12,470 nt of DNA, taken from the NCBI GenBank assembly GCA_023268595.1, contig JALQUD010000020.1, forward strand, positions 1 to 12,470, read 5' to 3'. The notes under the pieces were generated by a model. It saw only the letters and a program-made list of their open reading frames with translations. It was not told the DNA's origin and searched no databases. Shown here in pieces: positions 5,506 through 11,808 of the stretch (the first letter of the stretch is position 1; each line of letters begins with the position of its first letter). The stretch comes from Candidatus Saccharimonadia bacterium. Its GTDB lineage: Bacteria > Patescibacteriota > Saccharimonadia > Saccharimonadales > UBA4665. Made by a program: the position numbers and the translations under genes.

Positions 5506-6555
5506 TTACGCCGTGACCGGTAGCAATTCAGGTTCTTGCTGCAGGCTGACGCCGAACCGATCGGCGACCGCTGTGATTATACTGTCTCGGAAAACGAGCA
5601 GCCCGGCCGTATCGGCGGCATGCTCGTTGACCAGCACGAGCGGCTGACGATGCCAGGTCGCCATGCCGGTGGCCGTATCATGGTAGTCTTTGAAGCCGGC
5701 CTGGTCTAACAGCCAGGCCGCTGATAGCTTGATACCGCCGTCGGCCGGCCAGTGCGGTATCTCTAGCTCCGGTAACGTACGTGCGATAGTATCGAACACT
5801 TCTTGGCTGACGATAGGGTTGGCAAAGAATGAGCCATTATTCGCGACCTTTGCAGGGTCGGGTAATTTGTCTGATCGGATGCTGATGACCGCCTGACGGA
5901 TGCTGGCCGGTGACGTGTCGGTACTGCCATGCTCATCCATATATGCCTGAAGCGCACGGTAATACGGCGGCTGGATGCTGCCCCACCCAAGTCGGAAGCT
6001 GACGGAGGTGATGACGAAGCGGCCGCGGTCGTCTGATTTGAACCGGCTGGCCCGGTAGCCGAAGCGGCATTCCTGGTTGCTGATGCTGACCATCGCGCCG
6101 GTCTGGCTGTCATAGGCCTGGACACTGACAAGCGTCTGCGATACATCCTGACCATAAGCTCCGACATTCTGGACCGGTGTGGCGCCCGCCGTCCCGGGGA
6201 TTAGGGATAAAGCCTCTATGCCGGTCAGACCGGAAGCCGCGCTGCGCTCAACGACCGTATCCCAGTTTTCACCGGCGCCGGCGGTGACGAGTACGCTGCC
6301 GTCCGGTTGGGCGACTTCTTCGTAGCCGCTGATACGATTGACGATAAGCAAGCCCTCGAACCCCTCGTCTCGCCAGACGATGTTGCTGCCGCTGCCCACG
6401 ACTATGAATGGCAAGCCATGGTCCATGGCCCAGCGGCAAGCTTGGGCGGCTTGTTGGGCATCGGACACCGCAACTGCGAATGCCGCCGAGCCGCCGAGCC
6501 GCATCGTCGAATAGCGTGCCAACGGCACTTCGGTCGCTATAGTGAGCATATCCAT
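5506..6555 (-). CDS. murB: UDP-N-acetylenolpyruvoylglucosamine reductase (MurB), type I
   Basis: MurB reduces the enolpyruvyl group of UDP-GlcNAc-enolpyruvate with NADPH through FAD, giving UDP-MurNAc, the first committed peptidoglycan precursor, in the cytoplasm. The 349-residue protein has the full set of marks. FAD-binding segments are VVGSGSNIV (52-60) and IPGTAGATPVQNVGAYG (119-135). The substrate loop CRFGYRASRFK (163-173) holds the catalytic-site Arg168. NNGSFFANP (239-247) carries the proton-donating Ser242, and the C-terminal LQQEPE has the late Glu341. The Tyr loop and the C-terminal EPE place it with the E. coli-like type I enzymes. The ATG at 6555 is used; a second ATG two codons later is possible. 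A TATACT box ends 8 bases before the start, so the message may be leaderless. The DUF4185 gene follows at once, linking wall synthesis with a secreted wall-related protein. Confidence 0.97.
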   Translation of the reverse strand: MDMLTIATEVPLARYSTMRLGGSAAFAVAVSDAQQAAQACRWAMDHGLPFIVVGSGSNIVWRDEGFEGLLIVNRISGYEEVAQPDGSVLVTAGAGENWDTVVERSAASGLTGIEALSLIPGTAGATPVQNVGAYGQDVSQTLVSVQAYDSQTGAMVSISNQECRFGYRASRFKSDDRGRFVITSVSFRLGWGSIQPPYYRALQAYMDEHGSTDTSPASIRQAVISIRSDKLPDPAKVANNGSFFANPIVSQEVFDTIARTLPELEIPHWPADGGIKLSAAWLLDQAGFKDYHDTATGMATWHRQPLVLVNEHAADTAGLLVFRDSIITAVADRFGVSLQQEPELLPVTA

Positions 6556-6563
6556 TATGTCCC

Positions 6564-6569
6564 AGTATA
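6564..6569 (-). promoter_or_regulatory. Candidate -10 box of murB (leaderless start)
   Basis: TATACT on the minus strand ends 8 bases upstream of the murB ATG, which would put the transcript start at or within a base or two of the start codon. No Shine-Dalgarno is visible and the -35 region is weak. Confidence 0.4.
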
Positions 6570-6589
6570 CCGTGCCGGCGTCAGACAGG

Positions 6590-6750
6590 GTAGGCTTTCA
6601 GCCGTAAGCCGGTCGGCACAGGTCTTTCGTGGCACTCGCGAAAATATATGGAAACTATATAAGAAGTATATATTTTCACGAGTGCCAATAGCGGGCATGG
6701 AACAGACCGGTGCAGGACCTGAGGCGCTGTCCAGCCAGCGTTAAGCCTAC
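6590..6750. repeat. Nested inverted repeat in the murB / regulator divergent spacer
   Basis: The core arms 6631-6649 and 6668-6686 pair at 18 of 19 positions around an 18-base AT-rich loop. Outside them GCAC (6616-6619) plus GGTCT (6621-6625) pairs with AGACC (6704-6708) plus GTGC (6710-6713). Further out GTAGGCTT (6590-6597) pairs with AAGCCTAC (6743-6750). All three layers share one centre near 6660-6670. It lies wholly within the 235-base spacer between two divergent genes, so it may be an operator for the adjacent helix-turn-helix protein, a cruciform or a structured RNA. No terminator T run is attached. Confidence 0.6.
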
Positions 6751-6790
6751 GCTTGCCGAGAACAGTGGTGAGGCGTACCATATAAGTCGT

Positions 6791-7387
6791 ATGCCACAGA
6801 ACCACAGCCCTAATCATCCATATCAGCCTCCACACCGGTCGTTGGGTAATAAGCTCAAGACCATGCGACAGCACCGCCAGGAATCACTTGGTGAGACGTC
6901 GGGTGCCGTTGAAATCGAGGTGGAACAGCTCGATCGGTTTGAGCGTGGTGCTGAGCGGCCCAGCGAGGACATCCTGATGCTGCTCATCAGCCATTTCGGT
7001 ATGAACGATGATGAAGCTGCAGGAATCTGGCAATTGGCCGGCTACGATAACGGCTCCTTCCCATTCGGCGATGAACCGGAGGCTAGCGACCAGAACCGCC
7101 GTAACGGACAATCGGGCCAACATCAGCACGTAGTCATGTTAGCCTTCGACCAGCGTGTGCTGTACACGAATGGTGCCGAGATCGTCGCGGATGACAATGG
7201 TGTGGTCATAAGTTTCGGCCAGCAGGACGGCAATGGCCAGCCATATGCCGTCAGTAGGGTCGGCATGAGCTATGAGCAGGCAGCCAAACTGATAGAGGCC
7301 ATGCAGAAGACGCTTATCCACCGCCGGTATATGTCCGGACCCAAGCAACTACCGCCATCCGCTCAGGATGAAGACCAGACCGATTAA
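6791..7387 (+). CDS. XRE-type helix-turn-helix protein fused to a DUF3467 domain
   Basis: From the ATG at 6791 the protein has 198 residues. After a His/Pro/Asn-rich N-terminus, residues about 18-70 (LGNKLKTMRQHRQESLGE, then VEQLDRFERGAERPSED and LLISHFGM) fit a lambda-repressor-like helix-turn-helix. Gly and charged residues link it to a second domain at about 113-175 (VVMLAFDQRVLYTNGAEIV, VVISFG, RVGMSYEQAAKLIEAMQKTL) that fits DUF3467, a small family of unknown role. The open frame extends to a GTG at 6710, but that start would run through the arm of the inverted repeat and adds unstructured residues, so I chose 6791. No strong Shine-Dalgarno is seen; TATAAG lies 4 bases before the ATG. 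It is probably a DNA-binding regulator, possibly of its own divergent spacer. It shares its stop bases with the convergent kinase gene. Confidence 0.78.
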   Translation: MPQNHSPNHPYQPPHRSLGNKLKTMRQHRQESLGETSGAVEIEVEQLDRFERGAERPSEDILMLLISHFGMNDDEAAGIWQLAGYDNGSFPFGDEPEASDQNRRNGQSGQHQHVVMLAFDQRVLYTNGAEIVADDNGVVISFGQQDGNGQPYAVSRVGMSYEQAAKLIEAMQKTLIHRRYMSGPKQLPPSAQDEDQTD

Positions 7388-8493
7388 TCCAATTTGAACT
7401 TGCCGCGGCGGGCTGATGAGCCCTGCTTAGATAGTTCGAAGCAAAACAGGCTGCCTTTGCCTTCGGTGCTTTCAAACCACAGGTTACCGTCCAGACTCTC
7501 GGCAATCGTCTTTGTCAGATATAAGCCAAGTCCGGTGCCACTGACGTCTTCGCCTAATATATTGTCTGCCCGGAAAAACTTGGTAAAGATATGATCCTGG
7601 GCCGATTGTGGAATGCCGTAACCGGTATCTTTGACGGAGAAAACCACATTGTTACCATGCTCTTGCAACGAAACGGTGATAGTGCCGCCGGCAGGCGTGT
7701 ATTTGATGGCGTTAGAAAGCAGGTTCGAATAAATCTCACGGACTAGCATGCCATCGGTGGCGATGGAAGGCGTATCTGCCACTCTGCTTTTTATGCGCAG
7801 TTGACGCTCCTCGGCGCCGGGGCGGCTCTCGCTGATTATGGCATCGGCGATTTCATACAACGAGACATCACTGATGCGGACGTCGACGCCACCGGCCTCG
7901 ATGCGGGTAATGTTCAAGAGCGTATTGATCAGCGAGTTCATGCGATCAACCGATGACAAGATATTACTTACGAAACTGGATTGGTCGTCGTTCAGTGGCC
8001 CGGCCATCCCATCGTGCAGCATACGGGAGTAGACATTGATGGCCGACAGTGGTGTGCGCAACTGATGTGAGGCGACAGAAATGAACTCTGTCTTCATCTT
8101 ATCGCTCTGGATATCATGCGAGATGTCCCGGAAGACCTCGATGGCTCCGGCTGGTTTGCTGTCGCGGATAATCGGCGAAACGGTGAGCGATACCGGCACC
8201 AGGCTGCCATCTTTGCGGCGGTAGGTCATGCGCTCGGTGATCGTCTTGCCGGTGACGATAGCTTTGGTGACCGGCCGGTCCATCATACCGATAGGGGTGC
8301 CATCGCGGTAGGTGGCCACGACTTGGTTCGGAAACCAGCTGCCAACCAGCTCGTCATGCTCGTAGCCCAGGATTTTGAGCGCAGCCTGATTGATCCTGGT
8401 AATAATACCATTGTCGTCGGTTGCGATAATACCTTCACCGATGCTAGCGAACAGAGCGTCAGTTTCGGTGGCTTGCTTGGAATTGGCGTTCAC
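7384..8493 (-). CDS. Soluble PAS-domain sensor histidine kinase
   Basis: The 369-residue protein has no membrane segment. Residues about 10-125 form a PAS domain (LFASIGEGIIATDDNGII, YRRKDGSLVPV, GAIEVFRDIS). A HisKA dimerisation helix follows with the phospho-accepting His143 in ASHQLRTPLSA. The HATPase domain has an N box (EIYSNLLSNAIKYTP, Asn257 and Asn261), G1 DTGYGIP (289-295), an F box FTKFFRAD, and G2 GTGLGLY (319-325). All catalytic motifs are intact, so it should autophosphorylate. It starts at a GTG (8493) that overlaps the previous stop as GTGA, with AAGGAG five bases upstream. It is the last gene of a three-gene operon whose first gene encodes a multi-pass membrane protein, so its input may come from that partner. 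No response regulator gene lies in the window. Confidence 0.95.
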   Translation of the reverse strand: MNANSKQATETDALFASIGEGIIATDDNGIITRINQAALKILGYEHDELVGSWFPNQVVATYRDGTPIGMMDRPVTKAIVTGKTITERMTYRRKDGSLVPVSLTVSPIIRDSKPAGAIEVFRDISHDIQSDKMKTEFISVASHQLRTPLSAINVYSRMLHDGMAGPLNDDQSSFVSNILSSVDRMNSLINTLLNITRIEAGGVDVRISDVSLYEIADAIISESRPGAEERQLRIKSRVADTPSIATDGMLVREIYSNLLSNAIKYTPAGGTITVSLQEHGNNVVFSVKDTGYGIPQSAQDHIFTKFFRADNILGEDVSGTGLGLYLTKTIAESLDGNLWFESTEGKGSLFCFELSKQGSSARRGKFKLD

Positions 8494-8765
8494 GCGCGCT
8501 CCTTGCCGGATTGCTTGCCAGGACGTTCAGCTTTTAACGATTCCAGTCTGGCCACGTATTCGCGTATAAGCATCTGGTCGTCAGTCAGAAAGCCCATGGC
8601 CAGGCGCATCCAATCGATCAGGCCTGGCAAGTCGGCGCGCGTCAGTTCTTCCGGTTTCTTGTGCAGGTGCCCGCTGACCTGCCGTGAGACAAACCGGTTG
8701 GCAGCCGGTCCTAGGTAGTCATACGTGATGGTGCTGACCTGGTCGAATACCGTCTTATGCGGCAT
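8490..8765 (-). CDS. Small protein of unknown family linking membrane protein and kinase genes
   Basis: I do not recognise this 91-residue protein with certainty. It is soluble and mostly helical by eye. Its core is YDYLGPAANRFVSRQV (15-30), HLHKKPEELTRADLPGLI (33-50), then DWMRLAMGFLTDD and a Lys/Glu-rich end. It faintly recalls short domains with a GPxA start found next to prokaryotic signalling proteins, but I would not assign it. A good Shine-Dalgarno (GAGGAAG) lies 6 bases before the ATG at 8765, inside the end of the upstream gene, whose stop is one base away. Its own stop overlaps the kinase start by four bases. This strict coupling suggests that it is made in fixed ratio with both partners, perhaps as an adaptor between them. 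Confidence 0.85.
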   Translation of the reverse strand: MPHKTVFDQVSTITYDYLGPAANRFVSRQVSGHLHKKPEELTRADLPGLIDWMRLAMGFLTDDQMLIREYVARLESLKAERPGKQSGKERA

Positions 8766-8766
8766 A

Positions 8767-9657
8767 TCAGACTTCCTCGATCTTCTTGAGCCGCTTGGCG
8801 CCGGCTGCCACTAGTACATAACCGACCGACATGGCGGCCAATAGGACGTAGATAGTCACGAACAGCCGCACCATCTGCAGACTCTGGATGCGGACGGTAA
8901 AGGTGACTGAATATTGGAGCAGGATCTGAGCGGTCACGATGGCGGCTAGACCTAACGAGAGGATATTCCAACTCTGGCGGTATAGTTTGCCAGCTACGTT
9001 CTTGGCGTATAGCCGTACCTCGTACGCTGCCAGCAGTCCGGTATACCAGGTGAACAGATATGGAGCGACGAGCGTTAGCATCAGTAGCCATGGCGGTAAG
9101 TGGTAGATGGTCTCTATGTTCGGCGAACTGAGCGCGGCATAGCAATATGCGGTCGATACTATCACGTAGACGGCGATCAGCATTTGTGAGTCGCGGTAGC
9201 GGGGGCGATGACGGGCGATGCGGCTCAGGCCGTAAGCCGCGTGGTTGATGAACAGGAAGCCGACCAGCGGGAACAGCATGCTGACGTAGTTACGGACGAT
9301 ACGGATGACGATAGCGGCTTCCTGGTTGTGGGTGGAGACGATGTTACCGATTGCCGTTCCCATCGAGCCGATAGGCAGTCCGAGCGCGACGATCAGCAAT
9401 CCGGTAGCCAGAAAGGCGACTTGCTTACCATCTTCGCTGTCATGGATCTTCTTGGCATAGCTATGAAGCGTGGCCGAGCCATAAAAAGCCAGGAACCAGA
9501 TGATTGCCAACGGTATGACGACCGCGAGGCCTACTAACCGCTGTTGTCCATCGGGTAGTGAGGGTAGATTGGATATGGTGCGCGGCATCAGGAACGTCGT
9601 GACATAGGCGACGGTGATCGCGATGTAAAGCCAGAACAGTTTTGATCGGTAATGCAT
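8767..9657 (-). CDS. Multi-pass membrane protein, putative sensor part of the kinase operon
   Basis: The 296-residue protein has about eight hydrophobic segments, at roughly 6-24, 41-62, 79-108, 127-148, 157-177, 187-211, 229-253 and 265-287, joined by short loops. It ends in a basic cytoplasmic tail (AKRLKKIEEV). Size and layout resemble the seven- or eight-helix N-terminal sensor regions fused to some histidine kinases, but here the kinase is a separate gene two positions downstream. I see no catalytic motif. It starts at ATG 9657 with only a weak GGA upstream; TTTATCAT and TATATG in the 84-base spacer could be -10 boxes. Its TGA is one base from the next ATG, so the three genes are translationally coupled. 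I infer that it senses an envelope or environmental signal for the kinase; a transporter is the alternative. Confidence 0.82.
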   Translation of the reverse strand: MHYRSKLFWLYIAITVAYVTTFLMPRTISNLPSLPDGQQRLVGLAVVIPLAIIWFLAFYGSATLHSYAKKIHDSEDGKQVAFLATGLLIVALGLPIGSMGTAIGNIVSTHNQEAAIVIRIVRNYVSMLFPLVGFLFINHAAYGLSRIARHRPRYRDSQMLIAVYVIVSTAYCYAALSSPNIETIYHLPPWLLMLTLVAPYLFTWYTGLLAAYEVRLYAKNVAGKLYRQSWNILSLGLAAIVTAQILLQYSVTFTVRIQSLQMVRLFVTIYVLLAAMSVGYVLVAAGAKRLKKIEEV

Positions 9658-9741
9658 CAGCCGCGTTCCAACATATAGCTTATGATAAACCGTGAGATGA
9701 CTGCATGATGTGAGAAAGTTTACAATGACGCATCACAAAAG

Positions 9742-10746
9742 TCATATTATACAGCGTAGCAACTTGGCTTCCAGCGTTATGCGCACCTCGCTGCCGGCGT
9801 CGAGCCGGAAAATCTCGCCATCCAGCTGCACATGTGTACGGCTGACGGTCGAGAACGTGTAGTGGCTAGCCTGGCGGGTGGTCTGCAGTCCGACGGTCGA
9901 AGCTCGTACGAGCTGCGACAGCAGATACCAGCGGCTACGGGTCGGGAAGGCTATGATTTCGAATTTGCCGTCGCTAAGTTCCGAAGAATCCGATATGGTC
10001 AGAATCTTTGACATCGAACCGATATTGCTGAATATGAGACTGTCATAGGACCGCTGCCGTCCGCGCACCATCAGCCGGCTGCCGCGAAGTCTCCGTAACG
10101 TACGGACTACGATCCAAGCCTCGCGGAAACGGTTGAGCTTGACCTTGTTAAGCTCACGTCCGATCTGCGGCGTCAGCCCGACGCCGATGTACGAATGCGC
10201 GTAACGTTGCCAGTGTATGCCATCGCGCCTACCCTCGATCGACAACATGTCAATGACCCGGTGCTGGCCGCTCAATATCTGGTCTTCGATCGGCTGCCGG
10301 TGCAAATTGCGGTAATGGTCATTGGCGTTACCGCTGGGCAGAAGGCCGCAGACAGGAGCGTGCGGACGATGGTCACGGCTGCGTTGCCGCTGAGCATTGA
10401 GCACGCCATTGACAACCTCGTTATAACCGCCATCGCCGCTAGAGGAAATGATAAGCGGCTTGTCGGTGTCCATGGCGATGTCGTAAGCGATCTGCTCGGC
10501 CCGGCCAGGGCCGTCGGTAGCTACGATACGTACCAGGTCGCTCGCTGGCGTGCCGTTCAGCTTGGCGGCTAGTTGTTGGGCGTTGAGTTTGCTGTTGCCA
10601 GTGCTGTTAGGGTTGAAGATGATAGCGATGTCGGTATATTTATCGAAACTATCGTTCACGTTGCTGCGTGCGCCGTTCCGGCCGGAAGCCGGCTTCGTCG
10701 TGGAAGTGGCTTTGTTGCGGCCGGTGTGGTTCTGCTGATGCTTCAT
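9742..10746 (-). CDS. Diacylglycerol-kinase-family lipid kinase
   Basis: Members phosphorylate lipid alcohols such as diacylglycerol, sphingoid bases or prenols with ATP, at the inner face of the membrane. The 334-residue protein has a low-complexity basic N-terminus (1-36). It then has the family fold: IIFNPNSTGNSK (42-53, nucleotide loop), SSGDGGYNEVVNGV (102-115), GLLPSGNANDHYRNL (134-148), SYIGVGLTPQIGRELN, and the C-terminal HVQLDGEIF. The central motif is usually GGDGT; here it reads SGDGG, with both outer positions changed, though the Asp, Gly and Asn-Glu are kept. The rest looks intact, so it is probably still a kinase, possibly with an altered substrate. The ATG at 10746 has only a weak GGA upstream. 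A divergent PAP2 phosphatase gene begins 170 bases away and could reverse such a reaction. Confidence 0.88.
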   Translation of the reverse strand: MKHQQNHTGRNKATSTTKPASGRNGARSNVNDSFDKYTDIAIIFNPNSTGNSKLNAQQLAAKLNGTPASDLVRIVATDGPGRAEQIAYDIAMDTDKPLIISSSGDGGYNEVVNGVLNAQRQRSRDHRPHAPVCGLLPSGNANDHYRNLHRQPIEDQILSGQHRVIDMLSIEGRRDGIHWQRYAHSYIGVGLTPQIGRELNKVKLNRFREAWIVVRTLRRLRGSRLMVRGRQRSYDSLIFSNIGSMSKILTISDSSELSDGKFEIIAFPTRSRWYLLSQLVRASTVGLQTTRQASHYTFSTVSRTHVQLDGEIFRLDAGSEVRITLEAKLLRCII

Positions 10747-10886
10747 ATATGTCCAAGGTCCGACTGATTCGTTAGAGACGGTTTATGACGGATACGGACC
10801 AGAGGGTGATCTGCCCGTATTGTACTATGCTTCTCTCTGGAAAGCTTGGAATGTGCCTGAGAAAAGCGCCACGAAGTACGTAGTAT

Positions 10887-10916
10887 CTAACATCAGAGGC
10901 GGAAAAAGCTTAGAAT
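10887..10916 (+). promoter_or_regulatory. Candidate promoter of the PAP2 gene
   Basis: CTAACA (10887-10892) and TAGAAT (10911-10916) are 18 bases apart. The predicted start falls about on the ATG at 10923, the second possible start of the gene, so the message would be leaderless. The match to -35 is only moderate. Confidence 0.35.
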
Positions 10917-11579
10917 ATGATAATGCGTAATCCCTCCGTTCCCGACAGTTCCGACCATTTCCGCAAGCGTATATTCCGCCTGGATGTTATCGCGTGGGCC
11001 GTACTGGGAGTGTTGGCTGCCTTGGCCGTATTAGCCGCGCAGGACATCGCTTCGGGGGCCGAGCGCACGTTCATGGTATGGTTACATGGTTTTTCGGCTG
11101 CATGGGTCGACGACGTGGCGCTGACGGCATCGTTCGTCGGTAACGTACCGTTCATGATGGTGATGGGGCTTGCGATTGGCCTCTTCTTGGCGTACCGGCG
11201 CCGGCTGGATGAGGCTGTCAGGGCAGCTGCTGCCGTGGTGTTGGCGGTCCTGACTACATCGGCCCTGAAAGCGTTGATCATGAGGCCGCGTCCCGATTTG
11301 TGGCCACAGTTGGCAAACGAGACTAACTGGTCGTTTCCGAGCGGTCACGCCACCGGCAGTGCTGCCGTGGCTATCGCTTTAGCGGTGTTGGCGTGGAACA
11401 GCCGCTACCGTTGGCCGGTCGTTATCGCCGGAGCGGTCTTCACGGTGGTCGTGTCGTGGTCCAGGCTGTATCTTGGCGTGCATTATCCGACTGATATCAT
11501 CGGTGGCTGGTGTGTAGCGTTTCTGTGGGCCTACTACATGTGGCGCCGTAACTACGTCCGCCAACATCCTAAGAAGTAA
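10917..11579 (+). CDS. PAP2-family membrane phosphatase
   Basis: The family removes phosphate from lipid phosphates such as undecaprenyl pyrophosphate or phosphatidic acid at the membrane. The 220-residue protein has six hydrophobic segments and the full three-part signature: KALIMRPRP (118-126), PSGHA (141-145), and SRLYLGVHYPTD (182-193), with catalytic histidines at 144 and 189. The ATG at 10917 opens the frame; a second ATG at 10923 (MRNPS) is equally likely, since no good Shine-Dalgarno is near either and the -10-like TAGAAT lies just before. In a wall-building organism recycling of the undecaprenyl carrier is the likeliest role. With the divergent lipid kinase, turnover of phosphatidic acid is the alternative. 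No terminator is obvious after its stop. Confidence 0.93.
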   Translation: MIMRNPSVPDSSDHFRKRIFRLDVIAWAVLGVLAALAVLAAQDIASGAERTFMVWLHGFSAAWVDDVALTASFVGNVPFMMVMGLAIGLFLAYRRRLDEAVRAAAAVVLAVLTTSALKALIMRPRPDLWPQLANETNWSFPSGHATGSAAVAIALAVLAWNSRYRWPVVIAGAVFTVVVSWSRLYLGVHYPTDIIGGWCVAFLWAYYMWRRNYVRQHPKK

Positions 11580-11708
11580 ATTTGACTTATTATTTTGGGC
11601 GTGTATATTTAGTCCTTGTGTTTTTGAACAACATGTCAAAACACACTACGAACCCGCACCATACACCAGAAAACAAAAGGGTTTACACGCTTTAGCAATC
11701 TAATTATC

Positions 11709-11763
11709 GGACATGTTCCATGCGCCATTCTGGCCAGAATCAGGCGCTGGTATTAAATTTGTC
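11709..11763. promoter_or_regulatory. Extended dyad upstream of the Rpf gene
   Basis: A perfect 14-base palindrome ATTCTGGCCAGAAT (11727-11740) is flanked by GCGCC (11722-11726) and GGCGC (11743-11747), then CCA and TGG (11718-11720, 11748-11750). Further out, GGACA (11709-11713) pairs with TGTCC (11759-11763). The gapless centre favours a protein binding site over an RNA hairpin, though a folded leader is possible. It ends 45 bases before the ATG. Confidence 0.5.
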
Positions 11764-11808
11764 CAAAAATATGGTAAGTAGTGGTGCCGGGGTATAAGGG
11801 AGGAACTT

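Noticed and set aside
6581..6874. 97-codon minus-strand frame in the murB/regulator spacer
   Set aside because: It runs across the nested inverted repeat and the regulator start, has no ribosome binding site and no recognisable features.
7424..7740. GTTCGAA-type words resembling a tRNA T-arm
   Set aside because: They lie in the coding sequence of the histidine kinase, and no cloverleaf can be drawn around them.
8116..8718. 200-codon plus-strand open frame opposite the kinase gene
   Set aside because: It crosses two well-supported coupled minus-strand genes, and its sequence has no domain features.
11617..11645. Possible terminator after the PAP2 gene (TGTGTTTT with AAAACACA)
   Set aside because: The 8-bp stem is AT-rich and no T run follows on either strand, so I do not call it a terminator.
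11700..11808. Cyclic-di-AMP (ydaO) riboswitch upstream of the Rpf gene
   Set aside because: The region is short and lacks the conserved segments I know for this class; the dyad has no proper loop.
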